A DNA stretch of 64,000 nt from Microbacterium trichothecenolyticum (GTDB lineage: Bacteria > Actinomycetota > Actinomycetes > Actinomycetales > Microbacteriaceae). Positions within the stretch are counted from its first letter, which is position 1. Each line of letters opens with the position of its first letter. The translations under genes were made by a program, and so were the position numbers. The notes beneath the pieces are model-generated. The model was not told the DNA's origin and did no database searches. It saw nothing but the letters and a program-made list of their open reading frames with translations. This document shows, in pieces, positions 52,926 to 62,081 of the stretch. The stretch lies in contig NZ_JAUTBF010000001.1 of NCBI RefSeq assembly GCF_030818955.1, positions 2,542,001 to 2,606,000 on the forward strand. Direction: 5' to 3'.

Positions 52926-53536
52926 AGCGGGGTCCTCCCGTCGCGGGGCGACTCGGCCGCGTGCCGGGCGTCGGCGTGCGACTCGGCGATCTTCGCGCGC
53001 AACTCCTGCAGTTCCTCTTTCGATCCGACGGCCCGCGCGATGCGGGCTTCCCAGCCGAGCACGATCCGTCGCTGGTGCTCGGCGTCTTCATCGCTGCGGA
53101 CGCCGATGGTGTGCAGGAACAGCGTGCGGTTCTCACGGTCGACGTCGACGATGAGCGAGCCGGGGATGAGGGATGCCGTGACGGCGGTGTGCGCCATGAT
53201 CACGTCGTCGTCGACCCGCAGCGCAACGGCGATGATCGCGGCACCGGGCTGACGGCGGAAGTCGAGCACCTGCCAGGCGACGATGAGCGAGCCCTTCACG
53301 ACCGCGCCGAGGAAGGTGACGACGAACACCAGGCCGTACCAGAGGTTGATGCGACCCGACAGTTCGACGGGGGGCAGCCGGAAGACACGGGTCACGAGGA
53401 TCGCGGCGACGAGACCGGTCAGCAACGCCAACCAGGTGAACTGTCCCCACAGCAGCATCCATAGGGCGACGAGCCACAACAGGAAGGGCAACTGGTGCAG
53501 GAAAAGAGTGACCTGCGAGCGGCGGGACGGACTCAT
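52922..53536 (-). CDS. mnhE: Na+/H+ antiporter subunit E (MnhE/MrpE)
   Basis: 204 residues from ATG 53536. Helices LPFLLWLVALWMLLWGQFTWLALLTGLVAAILV, then the MrpE blocks INLWYGLVFVVTFLGAVVKGSLIVAWQVL, RVDDDVIMAHTAVTASLIPGSLIVDVD and TLFLHTIGV. It overlaps mnhD by 4 nt. Confidence 0.94.
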   Translation of the reverse strand: MSPSRRSQVTLFLHQLPFLLWLVALWMLLWGQFTWLALLTGLVAAILVTRVFRLPPVELSGRINLWYGLVFVVTFLGAVVKGSLIVAWQVLDFRRQPGAAIIAVALRVDDDVIMAHTAVTASLIPGSLIVDVDRENRTLFLHTIGVRSDEDAEHQRRIVLGWEARIARAVGSKEELQELRAKIAESHADARHAAESPRDGRTPL

Positions 53537-55089
53537 TGCTGACCTGCCTGTTCCTGCACCTGCACGAGACTCACACCGTCGGTGATCGTGACACCTGCTC
53601 GTAGGCACATGTCGAGCAGAGGGCCGGCAAAGAGGGTCAGGGCCACGGTCACGGCCACCATTCCCACGGTCGCGAGAGTCATGATGCGGGGGATCGTGCG
53701 ACGCTCGGTCGAGATGGCCGCCGCGGGGGCGTTGCCCAGGTACGCGATGCGCTCCATCGCCTCGGGCGAATCTTCGTCTTCGCGCCAGAACGACAGGTTC
53801 CACGCGCGCATGAGGGCGTACAGGGTGAGGATCGAGGTCACGATGCCGCCGACGATGAGCACCATCATCACGGGGGTGCCCACCTGGGCCGCAGCATCGA
53901 ACAGGGCGTATTTGCCGATGAATCCCGAGAACGGCGGCAGACCGCCGAGGTTGATGGCCGGGATGAAGTACAGCACGGCCAGCAGCGGCGCCGCTCGCAT
54001 GAGCCCCTTCACCTTCAGGATCGAGGTGCTGCCGGCGCGGCGCTCGATGAGGCCCACCGCGAGGAACAGGGTCGTCTGCACGATGATGTGGTGGACGATG
54101 TAGTAGATCGTCGCCCCCACCGCCAGCGGCGTGTTGATGGCCAGGCCGAAGATCATGTAGCCGATGTGGCTCACCAGCGTGAAAGACAGGATGCGCTTGA
54201 GCTCCGCCTGCGCGACGGCGCCCAGGATGCCGACGATCATCGTGGCGAGCGCGACCATCATCAGCACGAAGTTCAGGTCGTTGGCGACGAAGAGCTGCGT
54301 CTCGGTACGGATGATCGCGTAGACGCCCACCTTGGTCAGCAGGCCCGCGAACACCGCCGTGACGGGCGCGGGAGCGGTCGGGTACGAGTCGGGCAACCAG
54401 AACGACAGCGGGAAGACGGCGGCCTTGATCGCGAAGGCGAGCAGCAGCATGAGGTGCAGGATCGTCTGAGTGCTTTGCGGCAGCAGCGCCATGCGCTCGC
54501 TGATCTGCACCATGTTGACGGTGCCGAGCGCGCCGTAGACCATGGCGATGGCCGCGAGGAACAGGATGGATGACACCAGCGAGACGACGATGTACACGAC
54601 ACCCGTGCGGATGCGCGACTCCGTGCCGCCGAGGGTGATGAGCACGTACGACGCGACGAGCAGGATCTCGAAGCCCACGTAGAGGTTGAACAGGTCGCCG
54701 GCGATGAACGCGTTGAAGATGCCCGCACCGAGGATCAGGTAGGCCGGGTAGAAGATCGAGACCGGGGTGTCCTCGTCGTTGTCGGCGGCCCCCTGGCCGA
54801 CCGAGAACAGCAGGACCGCGAGCAGCACGATGCTCGACACCACCACGAGCAGCGCGGCCAACACGTCGACATAGAGCACGATCCCGAAGGGGATGTCCCA
54901 CGCGGCGATCGCGACCGCGAGAGGGCCGTGCATGTCGACCTCGACGAGCAGGATCGCTCCCAGCACGAGCACGGCCGTCAGCGACGCCACCGAAACGACG
55001 ATCTGCGTTCGCTTGCGCCGACCGAAGATCAGGTTGATCGCGGCGCCGATGAGCGGGATGCCGACGAGCAGGGGAACCAGGGCGCTCAT
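53533..55089 (-). CDS. mnhD: Na+/H+ antiporter subunit D (MnhD/MrpD)
   Basis: 518 residues, about 14 membrane helices, related to complex I NuoM/N. Conserved ion-path residues: the Glu of YVGFEILLVASYVLITLGG and the Lys in LLAFAIKAAVFPLSFWLPDSYPTAPAPVTAVFAGLLTKVG; VAQAELKRILSFTLVSHIGYMIFGL is also intact. Core subunit of the Mrp complex at the cytoplasmic membrane. Confidence 0.95.
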   Translation of the reverse strand: MSALVPLLVGIPLIGAAINLIFGRRKRTQIVVSVASLTAVLVLGAILLVEVDMHGPLAVAIAAWDIPFGIVLYVDVLAALLVVVSSIVLLAVLLFSVGQGAADNDEDTPVSIFYPAYLILGAGIFNAFIAGDLFNLYVGFEILLVASYVLITLGGTESRIRTGVVYIVVSLVSSILFLAAIAMVYGALGTVNMVQISERMALLPQSTQTILHLMLLLAFAIKAAVFPLSFWLPDSYPTAPAPVTAVFAGLLTKVGVYAIIRTETQLFVANDLNFVLMMVALATMIVGILGAVAQAELKRILSFTLVSHIGYMIFGLAINTPLAVGATIYYIVHHIIVQTTLFLAVGLIERRAGSTSILKVKGLMRAAPLLAVLYFIPAINLGGLPPFSGFIGKYALFDAAAQVGTPVMMVLIVGGIVTSILTLYALMRAWNLSFWREDEDSPEAMERIAYLGNAPAAAISTERRTIPRIMTLATVGMVAVTVALTLFAGPLLDMCLRAGVTITDGVSLVQVQEQAGQQ

Positions 55090-55658
55090 GCGCGATCACC
55101 GTCCTCGGAGTCGCCCCCGGGTCGCTTGTCGTCACGGCGCACCGCGACGCGATCGACCGGCGCATCGTCGACCAGCTGCGAGATGTCGCCCTGGTGGAGC
55201 ACACGGATGGGCGAGGCGACATCGCCGACGAAGTCCGTCGTCACGTCTTCGTCGTCGGAACGCGCCTCCTCGTCCATCGCGTCTTCCGACTCGGCCGACG
55301 TGCGCGCCCGCAGGGCCAGGTCTTCGGCGTCGTCGACCACGGTGTCGGCCTGGCCCAGCTGCCAGGAGCGGTAGATCAGCGCGAGCAGGAACGCCGAGAT
55401 GCCGAAGGTGATGACGATGGCGGTCAGTGTGAGCGCCTGCGGGAGCGCGTCGGACATCTCGGCGGCATCCGTTCGGCCGCCGTCGTAGAACGGCGCCGTA
55501 CCGGGCACGCCCATCACGATCAGCAGCAGCAGGTTGGCCGCGTTGCCGAGCAGCAGGAAGCCGATGAGCACACGCGTGAGGCTGCGCTCGAGCATGGCGT
55601 ACACACCGCACGCGAACAGCACGGCCATGACGATGACCAACACGAAGGAGATGCTCAC
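55086..55658 (-). CDS. mnhC: Na+/H+ antiporter subunit C (MnhC/MrpC)
   Basis: 190 residues from GTG 55658. Three NuoK-like helices (FVLVIVMAVLFACGVYAMLERSLTRVLIGFLLLGNAANLLLLIV, LPQALTLTAIVITFGISAFLLALIYR) are followed by a long acidic tail (EDLALRARTSAESEDAMDEEARSDDEDV), common in actinobacterial MnhC. It overlaps mnhA and mnhD. Confidence 0.94.
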   Translation of the reverse strand: MSISFVLVIVMAVLFACGVYAMLERSLTRVLIGFLLLGNAANLLLLIVMGVPGTAPFYDGGRTDAAEMSDALPQALTLTAIVITFGISAFLLALIYRSWQLGQADTVVDDAEDLALRARTSAESEDAMDEEARSDDEDVTTDFVGDVASPIRVLHQGDISQLVDDAPVDRVAVRRDDKRPGGDSEDGDRA

Positions 55659-58582
55659 GACGACACCACCTCGGCGTCTTCGGGCAGCTGCGACTGCCGG
55701 TCGACTTCCGCTCCGAGGCTGCGGAGCACGTCGAGCACGAGGCCGATGACGACCAGGTACACGCCCACGTCGAAGATCGTGCTGGTGACGAACTCCCAGT
55801 GACCGATGAGGGGCAAATCGCCCTCGAACGTGAAGCTCTGCAGCGGTGCGAACCCGAACGCCATGGGCACCAGGGCACACAGCACGGCGATCGCCATACC
55901 CGCACCGAGAAGGCGTCCGGCATCGGTGGGAGCGGCGGCGCCGAGCTCCCAGCGGCCTCCGGCGATGTAGCGCATGACCAGACCCATGCCCGCCACGAGC
56001 CCGCCGGCGAACCCGCCGCCGGGCAGGTTGTGACCGGCGAACAGCAGGTACAGCGAAACGATCATGATCGAGTGGAACAGCACCCGGATGATGATCTCGA
56101 GAAGGATCGAGCGGTTCTCGGGCTGCACCTTCGCGCCCGAGACGAGCCAGGCGCGGGGGGCGCCGATCTCACCCACGCGCTGGGCGCGCACGCCGGCATC
56201 GGTCTCGACCAGGGGACGGCGACGGCCGAGGCCCACGCGGCTGCGCGCGGTCCCCGAGCGGCGCGCCAGATTGTCACTGCGATCGGTGATGAAGACGAGG
56301 GATGCCACGCCCGTGGCCGCGAGCACGAGAACCGACAGCTCTCCCATGGTGTCCCACCCGCGCAGGTCGACGAGGGCGACGTTCACGACGTTGCGGCCGT
56401 GCCCGATCTCGTACGCCAGTGGCGGCCAGGCGAGCGAGATCGGCAGGTCCTGGCGCGCACCGGTCGCCACGATCGCGACGAGCGCCATGGTGAGGCCGAC
56501 ACCGATGCCCAAGACGGCACGGGCCAGGGGCGCCACCGACTCGTTCTGCTCGCCCATGCGCGCGGGCAGGCGCCGCAGCACGAGGGCGAAGACGACGAGG
56601 GTGACCGTCTCGATGAGCACCTGCGTGAGAGCGAGATCGGGCGCCCCGCTGGTGGCGAACAGGACCACCATGCCGAGGCCGGTCACCGACACCAGCGCCA
56701 CGCCCGTGTAACGCTTTCGGGCACGCACGGCGAGGATGCCGGCGGCGATCATGAGCGGGGCCGAGATGAGCTGGGCGGGCGACTGCCACGCGTCGAGTTG
56801 CGCGCGCCACTCGGGCGCGGCGAGCAGCGCGGTTCCTTCGGCGACGACCAGCACGATGAAGATCGTTCCGACGTAGAACGGCAGCGAGCCGCGCTGGAAA
56901 CGCGCGGTCGCCCACTCCGAGGACTTGTCGATGCCGCGCAACGTGAGGTTGTACACGTCGTTGGCGGTGAAGGGCAGGACGCGCCCCCGCGTGTGCAGCC
57001 GAGCCTTGCGCGCGATCCAGAACACCGCGGCACCGAGCGCGAGCGTGCCCAGCGAGATGAACAACGCCGGCTCGAGCCCGTGCCACAGCGCCAGGTGGTA
57101 CGGGTATGCCGGAGCAGCCACCCCCGGCGTCGCCTCAGGCAGCTCGTCGGCGTACGGCGCGAGCCAGTGGTCGACCACGGGTGCGAAGAATCCGAGAACG
57201 AGCGACGCGGCCGCCAGCAGCACGGGTGCCGAAAGGAAGCCGATGGGCGGGTCCGGCCACGCCGTCGTCTCGACACCACGCTTCGGCCAGTAGGCGCCCC
57301 ACAGGAACCGGATGCCATAAGCCGCCGTCAGAGCAGAGCCCAGCACCACACCCGCGAGCGCCACGATCCCCCAGGCGGCGCCCGCCTGCGCCTCGTGCAG
57401 GAGCGCGGTCAGGGCCGTCTCTTTGGCGACGAAACCGAGGGTGGGGATGACACCGGCCATCGAAGCGATCGCGATGAACGATGCGGTCGCCATGACGGGT
57501 GCCTGCCGACCGAGTCCGGAGAGTTCCCCGATGTCGCGGGTCGAGAGCTGGCGGTCGATGACGCCGACGACGAGGAAGAGGCACGACTTGAACAGCGCGT
57601 GGCTCAACAGCAGGGCGACGCCGGCGAGGGCGGCATCGCGGGTCCCGTAGCCCAGCATCACGGTGAGGAAGCCGAGCTGGCTGACCGTTCCGAACGCCAG
57701 GATGCGTTTGAGGTCGCGCTCGCGGAGCGCCTGGAAGCCGCCCAGCAGCATCGTGAAGACGCCGAGACCGATGAGGGTCGGACGCCAGAACGGGGTGTCG
57801 GCGAACGCCGGCGACAGGCGCGCGATCAGGTAGATGCCCGCCTTGACCATCGCCGCCGCGTGCAGATAGGCGCTGACGGGCGTGGGCGCGGCCATGGCGC
57901 CGGGCAGCCAGAAGTGAAACGGGAAAATGGCCGATTTGCTGAGCGCCCCGACGAGCAGCAGGAGCACGGCGATGTCGACGGCGACTCCGGTGGGCGGCGC
58001 CGCGAGGATCGTCGAAAGGCTCGACGTTCCCGCCTGCACGACCAGCAGCACGACGCCGATCAGCATCACCAGGCCACCGAGCGTCGTGACCAGCAGCGCC
58101 TGCAGGGCGGCGCGGCGGCTGGCGGCGCGGGCGTGATAATGGCCGATCAGCAGGTACGAGAGCACGCTCGTGGCTTCCCACAGCATCACGAGAACGACGA
58201 TGTCGTCGGTGAGCACGAGGCCGTACATCGCTCCCGCGAACGCGAGGAGCACGGCGGAGAACTTCCCGACACCCGTCGTCTTGCCGCGGAAGTACCAGCG
58301 GCAGTAGAGCATGACCAGAGCACCGACGCCGGTGACCACGAGCGTGAGCAGCCATCCGAGCGCGTCCATACGCATCGACAACGACACGCCCAGGGCGGGG
58401 ATCCAGTTGTATTCCTCGAACGGAATAGCGCCGTCGAAAACGGCGGGGGTCAGCACCACCGAGTGGACGAAGGCGGCGGCCGGAAGCACTGCCGCGACGT
58501 AGAAGGCGCGAGCTCCGATGCGGGACACCAACCACGGGAGAACCAGGGGGAGAACCGCGAAGGCGCCGAGGAAGAACAACAT
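55655..58582 (-). CDS. mnhA: Na+/H+ antiporter subunit A fused to B (MnhA-MnhB)
   Basis: 975 residues from ATG 58582. The N-terminal NuoL-like part has MLWEATSVLSYLLIGHYHARAASRRAALQALLVTTLGG, LVGALSKSAIFPFHFWLPGAMAAPTPVSAYLHAAAMVKAGIYLIARL and LRERDLKRILAFGTVSQLGFL. A middle NuoJ-like domain follows (TSGAPDLALTQVLIETVTLVVFALVLRRLP). After residue about 815 comes the MnhB-like domain (ILLEIIIRVLFHSIMIVSLYLLFAGHNLPGGGFAGGLVAGMGLVMRY). First gene of the operon. The fusion of A and B is normal for actinobacteria. It exchanges Na+ or K+ for H+ in alkali and salt tolerance. Confidence 0.96.
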   Translation of the reverse strand: MLFFLGAFAVLPLVLPWLVSRIGARAFYVAAVLPAAAFVHSVVLTPAVFDGAIPFEEYNWIPALGVSLSMRMDALGWLLTLVVTGVGALVMLYCRWYFRGKTTGVGKFSAVLLAFAGAMYGLVLTDDIVVLVMLWEATSVLSYLLIGHYHARAASRRAALQALLVTTLGGLVMLIGVVLLVVQAGTSSLSTILAAPPTGVAVDIAVLLLLVGALSKSAIFPFHFWLPGAMAAPTPVSAYLHAAAMVKAGIYLIARLSPAFADTPFWRPTLIGLGVFTMLLGGFQALRERDLKRILAFGTVSQLGFLTVMLGYGTRDAALAGVALLLSHALFKSCLFLVVGVIDRQLSTRDIGELSGLGRQAPVMATASFIAIASMAGVIPTLGFVAKETALTALLHEAQAGAAWGIVALAGVVLGSALTAAYGIRFLWGAYWPKRGVETTAWPDPPIGFLSAPVLLAAASLVLGFFAPVVDHWLAPYADELPEATPGVAAPAYPYHLALWHGLEPALFISLGTLALGAAVFWIARKARLHTRGRVLPFTANDVYNLTLRGIDKSSEWATARFQRGSLPFYVGTIFIVLVVAEGTALLAAPEWRAQLDAWQSPAQLISAPLMIAAGILAVRARKRYTGVALVSVTGLGMVVLFATSGAPDLALTQVLIETVTLVVFALVLRRLPARMGEQNESVAPLARAVLGIGVGLTMALVAIVATGARQDLPISLAWPPLAYEIGHGRNVVNVALVDLRGWDTMGELSVLVLAATGVASLVFITDRSDNLARRSGTARSRVGLGRRRPLVETDAGVRAQRVGEIGAPRAWLVSGAKVQPENRSILLEIIIRVLFHSIMIVSLYLLFAGHNLPGGGFAGGLVAGMGLVMRYIAGGRWELGAAAPTDAGRLLGAGMAIAVLCALVPMAFGFAPLQSFTFEGDLPLIGHWEFVTSTIFDVGVYLVVIGLVLDVLRSLGAEVDRQSQLPEDAEVVSS

Positions 58583-58679
58583 GCGCGGGCCTCCTCGGGT
58601 GTCGACGGGCTGCTGCCCGGGCTCTCGGGGTGTCGCGACTATTCTATGCGGAGCATGAGACCGCCCGCTCGGCCGATCG

Positions 58680-59729
58680 TCATGTGGTACGCGGTGGGGC
58701 GGTCGTCGTTCCCTCGCGGAACGCGCACTCGAGCTCGAGCCCCGACGGCACGGCGTCCTCGAGCATCGCCGCGACGGCGTCGCCCGCCGCCCGCCCCTTG
58801 GCGGTCGCCGGTTGCACCAGCGTCGTGAGCACGTGGGGTGCCAGGCCGTCGACGACGACACCGTCGAAGCCCGTGACGCTCACATCTTCGGGAACCCGCA
58901 GTCCCGCCTCCTCGGCCGCCCGGATCACCCCGGCCGCGAGCAGATCGCTCTGCGCGATGATCGCGGTGGGACGCCGGTCGGCGTCGGCGAAGATCGTCCG
59001 GCCCGCGATCGCTCCCTCGTCGATGGAGCTGGTCGCCGCCGCCAGGGCGGGGGCGTCGGGGAACACCCGTCGTGCTCCCGCGAGGCGGTCGGCCGTGACG
59101 TCGACCCGCACGACGTCGTCGGCCGCGATCCACCCCCGCCGGCGCGACATGTCGATCGGCAGTGTCACGAGCACGACGTCGTGGTGTCCGAGATCGGCGA
59201 GATGCCGTGCCGCGGCGGACTGCGCGTCGGTGTTGTCGAGGAGGACCCGGGGAATCCCGTCGCCGGCGTCGCCCTCGACGACCACGACAGGGATGCCGCG
59301 GCTGCGGACGATCTCGAGCGAGTCGCGCATGCGCGGGCTGCAGCCGATGAGCACGGCGGCGTCTATCGGAGCGGTGTGCAGCGAGGGTTCGCTCACCGTC
59401 TCGCCGTCGTCGCGCAGAAGCAGCAGGGCGGCGCCCAGTCGCGACACACCGTCGGCGAGCCCGTCCATCATGTGCGTCGTCACGGGGTCGAGGAAGGCCG
59501 TGCCCAGGTGCTGGTCGAAGACCACGCCCACGATTCCCGAACGACCGCGCCGCAGCGACGCGGCGCGAGGGTCTGGGCCGGTGTAACCCAGGGTCTGGGC
59601 GGCGGCGAGCACGCGGGCCCGCGTCGCCTCGGAGGTCGGGGTCTTACCGCTGAAGACCACCGACGCGGTCGACGGTGAGACGCCCGCCTCTCGGGCGACG
59701 TCGCTGATGGTGGCGCGGCGTGTGCTCAC
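58680..59729 (-). CDS. LacI family transcriptional regulator
   Basis: 349 residues from GTG 59729. Headpiece TISDVAREAGVSPSTASVVFSGKTPTSEATRARVLAAAQTLGYTG, then a periplasmic-binding-like core (GIVGVVFDQHLGTAFLDPVTTHMMDGLADG, PEDVSVTGFDGVVVDGLAPHVLTTLVQP). TACGAT on the minus strand (59741-59736) is 6 nt before the GTG, so it is leaderless. It is divergent from the MFS gene with a palindromic operator between them. Confidence 0.94.
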   Translation of the reverse strand: MSTRRATISDVAREAGVSPSTASVVFSGKTPTSEATRARVLAAAQTLGYTGPDPRAASLRRGRSGIVGVVFDQHLGTAFLDPVTTHMMDGLADGVSRLGAALLLLRDDGETVSEPSLHTAPIDAAVLIGCSPRMRDSLEIVRSRGIPVVVVEGDAGDGIPRVLLDNTDAQSAAARHLADLGHHDVVLVTLPIDMSRRRGWIAADDVVRVDVTADRLAGARRVFPDAPALAAATSSIDEGAIAGRTIFADADRRPTAIIAQSDLLAAGVIRAAEEAGLRVPEDVSVTGFDGVVVDGLAPHVLTTLVQPATAKGRAAGDAVAAMLEDAVPSGLELECAFREGTTTAPPRTT

Positions 59730-59761
59730 GGGGTGATCGTATCCCCCGCCACGCGGGGCGT

Positions 59762-59780
59762 CGAATCGATTCGGTACAGT
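59762..59780 (+). promoter_or_regulatory. LacI-type operator CGAATCGATTCG and MFS promoter
   Basis: A perfect 12-bp CG-centred palindrome (59762-59773) ends 1 bp before TACAGT (59775-59780), the -10 box of the MFS gene, and lies 33 bp from the regulator start. Binding here would block the MFS promoter and could also affect the regulator's own transcription. Confidence 0.72.
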
Positions 59781-59786
59781 GGCGAC

Positions 59787-61025
59787 ATGCATTCCACGCT
59801 GACCCGTTCCCAGCTCATGCGCTGGCACATCGCGATCTGCGCCATCTTCCTGGCGAGCGGCCTCAGCATCTCGACGTGGGCCTCGCGAGTGCCCGCCATC
59901 CGCGAATCACTCGATATCGAGAACTCCGGCGTCGGTCTGCTCCTGCTGGGCATGGGTGTGGCATCCATCGTCGGACTGTCGGTCGCCCCCGCCGTCATGG
60001 CCCGTCTGGGCGCTCGAACCGGCATGCTCGTCGCGCTGGTGCTCGTGGGCGTGGGTCTGGCGATCATCGGGTTCGGCGCCGACTCGCTGCAGCTGTTCGG
60101 GGTGGCCCTTGTCGGACTCGCCCTGTTCGGCTTCGGAAACGGGGCGGTCGACGTGATGATGAACGTCGAGGGGGCGGCGCTCGAGAAGGCCACGGGGCGC
60201 ACCATCATGCCGTTGCTGCACGCCTTCTTCAGCTTCGGCACGGTCATCGGCGCCGGCCTCGGCTTCGTCGCGGTGAGCCTGGGCATCCCCGTCGTCGCGC
60301 ACTGCGCGGCCATGGGCCTGATCATCGCCGTCGTGGCTTTCGTCTCGGTCGCCAACGTCCCGCGCACCGAGACGGCGATGGACGCTCCCGCCGACGAGGA
60401 ACGCGCGCACTGGCGCGAGCGCCTCGCCGCTTCGCTGCAGGCCTGGCGCGAACCGCGCACCTACACGCTCGGCGTCATCATGCTCGGCATGGCTTTCGCC
60501 GAGGGCAGCGCCAACGACTGGCTGCCCTCCGCCGTCGTCTACGGTCACGGCGCGCCGGAAGAAGCGGGTCCGGCCGTGCTGGCGGTCTTCTCGGTCGCCA
60601 TGACCGTCGGACGCATCGCGGGCGGGCCGGTGGTCGACCGACTCGGGCGGGTACTGGTGCTGCGGGTGCTGGCCGGCGCCGCCGCCGCCGGGCTGCTGCT
60701 GTTCATCCTCGCGCCGTTCGGCCCCCTGGTGTTCGTCGGCGCAGCACTGTGGGGCTTGGGCGCCTCGCTCGGCTTCCCGATCGGCATGTCGGCCGCCGCC
60801 GACGACCCCGCCAAGGCCGCGTCGCGCGTGGCAGCGGCCGCGACCATCGGCTACGTCGCGTTCCTCTGCGGGCCGCCCGTGCTCGGATGGGTGGGAGACC
60901 ACATCGGACTGCTGAACACCCTGCTCATCGTGGTCGGCCTGATCGTGGCATCCGGTCTCTTCTCGGGCGCCGCAAAGCCCCTCGTCGTCGAGGACGCCCC
61001 GACCGACGACGCCCACCGCCGCTGA
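59787..61025 (+). CDS. MFS transporter
   Basis: 412 residues from ATG 59787, 12 membrane helices (WHIAICAIFLASGLSISTWASRVPAIRE, IMLGMAFAEGSANDWLPSAVVYGHGAP, ASLGFPIGMSAAADDPAKAASRVAAAATIGY). SRVPAIRESL and GSANDWLP are typical of the YbjJ/fucose-permease-like branch. The leaderless start is 6 nt after TACAGT; the frame is open from 59733 but those codons lie upstream of the promoter. The LacI repressor next door suggests a sugar or its derivative as inducer. Confidence 0.9.
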   Translation: MHSTLTRSQLMRWHIAICAIFLASGLSISTWASRVPAIRESLDIENSGVGLLLLGMGVASIVGLSVAPAVMARLGARTGMLVALVLVGVGLAIIGFGADSLQLFGVALVGLALFGFGNGAVDVMMNVEGAALEKATGRTIMPLLHAFFSFGTVIGAGLGFVAVSLGIPVVAHCAAMGLIIAVVAFVSVANVPRTETAMDAPADEERAHWRERLAASLQAWREPRTYTLGVIMLGMAFAEGSANDWLPSAVVYGHGAPEEAGPAVLAVFSVAMTVGRIAGGPVVDRLGRVLVLRVLAGAAAAGLLLFILAPFGPLVFVGAALWGLGASLGFPIGMSAAADDPAKAASRVAAAATIGYVAFLCGPPVLGWVGDHIGLLNTLLIVVGLIVASGLFSGAAKPLVVEDAPTDDAHRR

Positions 61026-61081
61026 CAACCGCGCTCACGCCGGGCGTCGGACGCTGCGGCGAGCACGATTAGGCTCGTCGG

Positions 61082-61267
61082 GTGCGTCTCGTCATCGCCC
61101 GTTGCTCTGTCGACTACACCGGCCGCCTCAACGCGCATCTGCCCCTCGCCACCCGACTGCTCGTGCACAAGGGCGACGGCAGCCTGCTCGTGCACTCCGA
61201 CGGCGGGTCGTACAAGCCGCTGAACTGGATGAGCGAGGCGTACAAGACGGGCCTCACAATGGGTTGA
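61082..61267 (+). pseudogene. nucS: 5' fragment of nucS (stranded original start)
   Basis: 61 residues from GTG 61082. Residues 1-51 ([20 protein letters not shown], then [15 protein letters not shown]) are NucS sequence; residues 52-61 ([10 protein letters not shown]) are not. TAGGCT lies 6 nt before the GTG, so the promoter is also preserved. The SYKPLNWMS block matches the typical actinobacterial NucS pattern better than the intact copy 1 kb downstream. This suggests it is the native 5' end, cut off by insertion. The product lacks the nuclease domain. Confidence 0.85.
61220..61234 (+). repeat. 15-bp direct repeat CTGAACTGGATGAGC, left copy
   Basis: The same 15 bp recur at 62217-62231 inside the intact nucS. 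The two copies encode the LNWMS motif and bracket 997 bp that include the LysE gene. They may be an att-like core or simply a conserved coding block used in recombination. Confidence 0.6.
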
Positions 61268-61393
61268 GTCCCGCTTGTTGTAGTCCTCGCTTCACCCGTT
61301 GGCAGAAATCCGTTTGATCGTGACTGCTGCGCGACGGCAAGGACGACCACCAGTCGGAGATTCTGGGGCGAACACGTCAGGAGGTTCGCGCCG

Positions 61394-62044
61394 TTGCTCG
61401 CTTCGGTTCTCGGATTCACGGCCATCGCTGCCGTCGTCGTGCTCATGCCCGGCGCGGACACCATCCTTGTGCTCCGAACGAGTCTGCGATTTGGCGCCCG
61501 CAAAGCGATCGTCACCGCGGCTGGCGTCGTGTGCGGTCCGGTCATCTGGGGTGCGCTCGCTGGGCTCGGCATGGCGCTCGTCATCTCTCGACTGCCGATC
61601 ATCTACTCCGCGGTCGCCCTTGCTGGAGCCCTGTACCTCGTCTACCTCGGGATAGGAAGCGTGCGCGCTGCGCGCACGCTGTGGAGGCGACGATCTGAGT
61701 CTGCGGAAACAGCTCCGGCAGTCGTGTCCCCGCCACATTCGGCGTTCCTCACCGGTCTCATGACGAATCTCCTGAATCCGAAGATCGGAGTCTTCTACCT
61801 CGCTGTCATGCCGGGACTGTTCGCGCCTGGAGATGTGACGATCTGGCTGGGAGCTCTGCTTGGCGCAATTCATGGCGCCATCGGCTTGATCTTCTTGACG
61901 GCTGTCGCGATCTTCGCGGCGTACGTGCGGAGGTTCTTGACTCGCCCGACGGTGAGCGCCGCGGTGGAGCTCGCCTGCGGCCTGTGCCTCTTCGCCTTTG
62001 CCCTCTTCGTCATCATGGAGACCGTTGCCGCGATGCTCGCCTGA
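61394..62044 (+). CDS. LysE family amino-acid exporter
   Basis: 216 residues from TTG 61394 with AGGAGG nearby upstream. Six membrane helices in the LysE/RhtB pattern: LGFTAIAAVVVLMPGADTILVLRTSLRFGARKAIVTAAGVVCGPVIWG, AGALYLVYLGIGSVRAA and FLTGLMTNLLNPKIGVFYLAVMPGLF. Base composition is visibly less GC-rich at third positions than in neighbours (many AT-ending codons), and it sits between a nucS fragment and a nucS with an atypical 5' end. Acquisition by transfer is likely. Confidence 0.9.
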   Translation: MLASVLGFTAIAAVVVLMPGADTILVLRTSLRFGARKAIVTAAGVVCGPVIWGALAGLGMALVISRLPIIYSAVALAGALYLVYLGIGSVRAARTLWRRRSESAETAPAVVSPPHSAFLTGLMTNLLNPKIGVFYLAVMPGLFAPGDVTIWLGALLGAIHGAIGLIFLTAVAIFAAYVRRFLTRPTVSAAVELACGLCLFAFALFVIMETVAAMLA

Positions 62045-62081
62045 CGGCGGAGGTGCGTGCGTGGACTGACAGAATTGAGGC

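Noticed and set aside
55799-58828. Plus-strand open frame of about 1000 codons opposite mnhA
   Set aside because: Antisense shadow; the minus strand encodes a complete MnhA-MnhB with all motifs.
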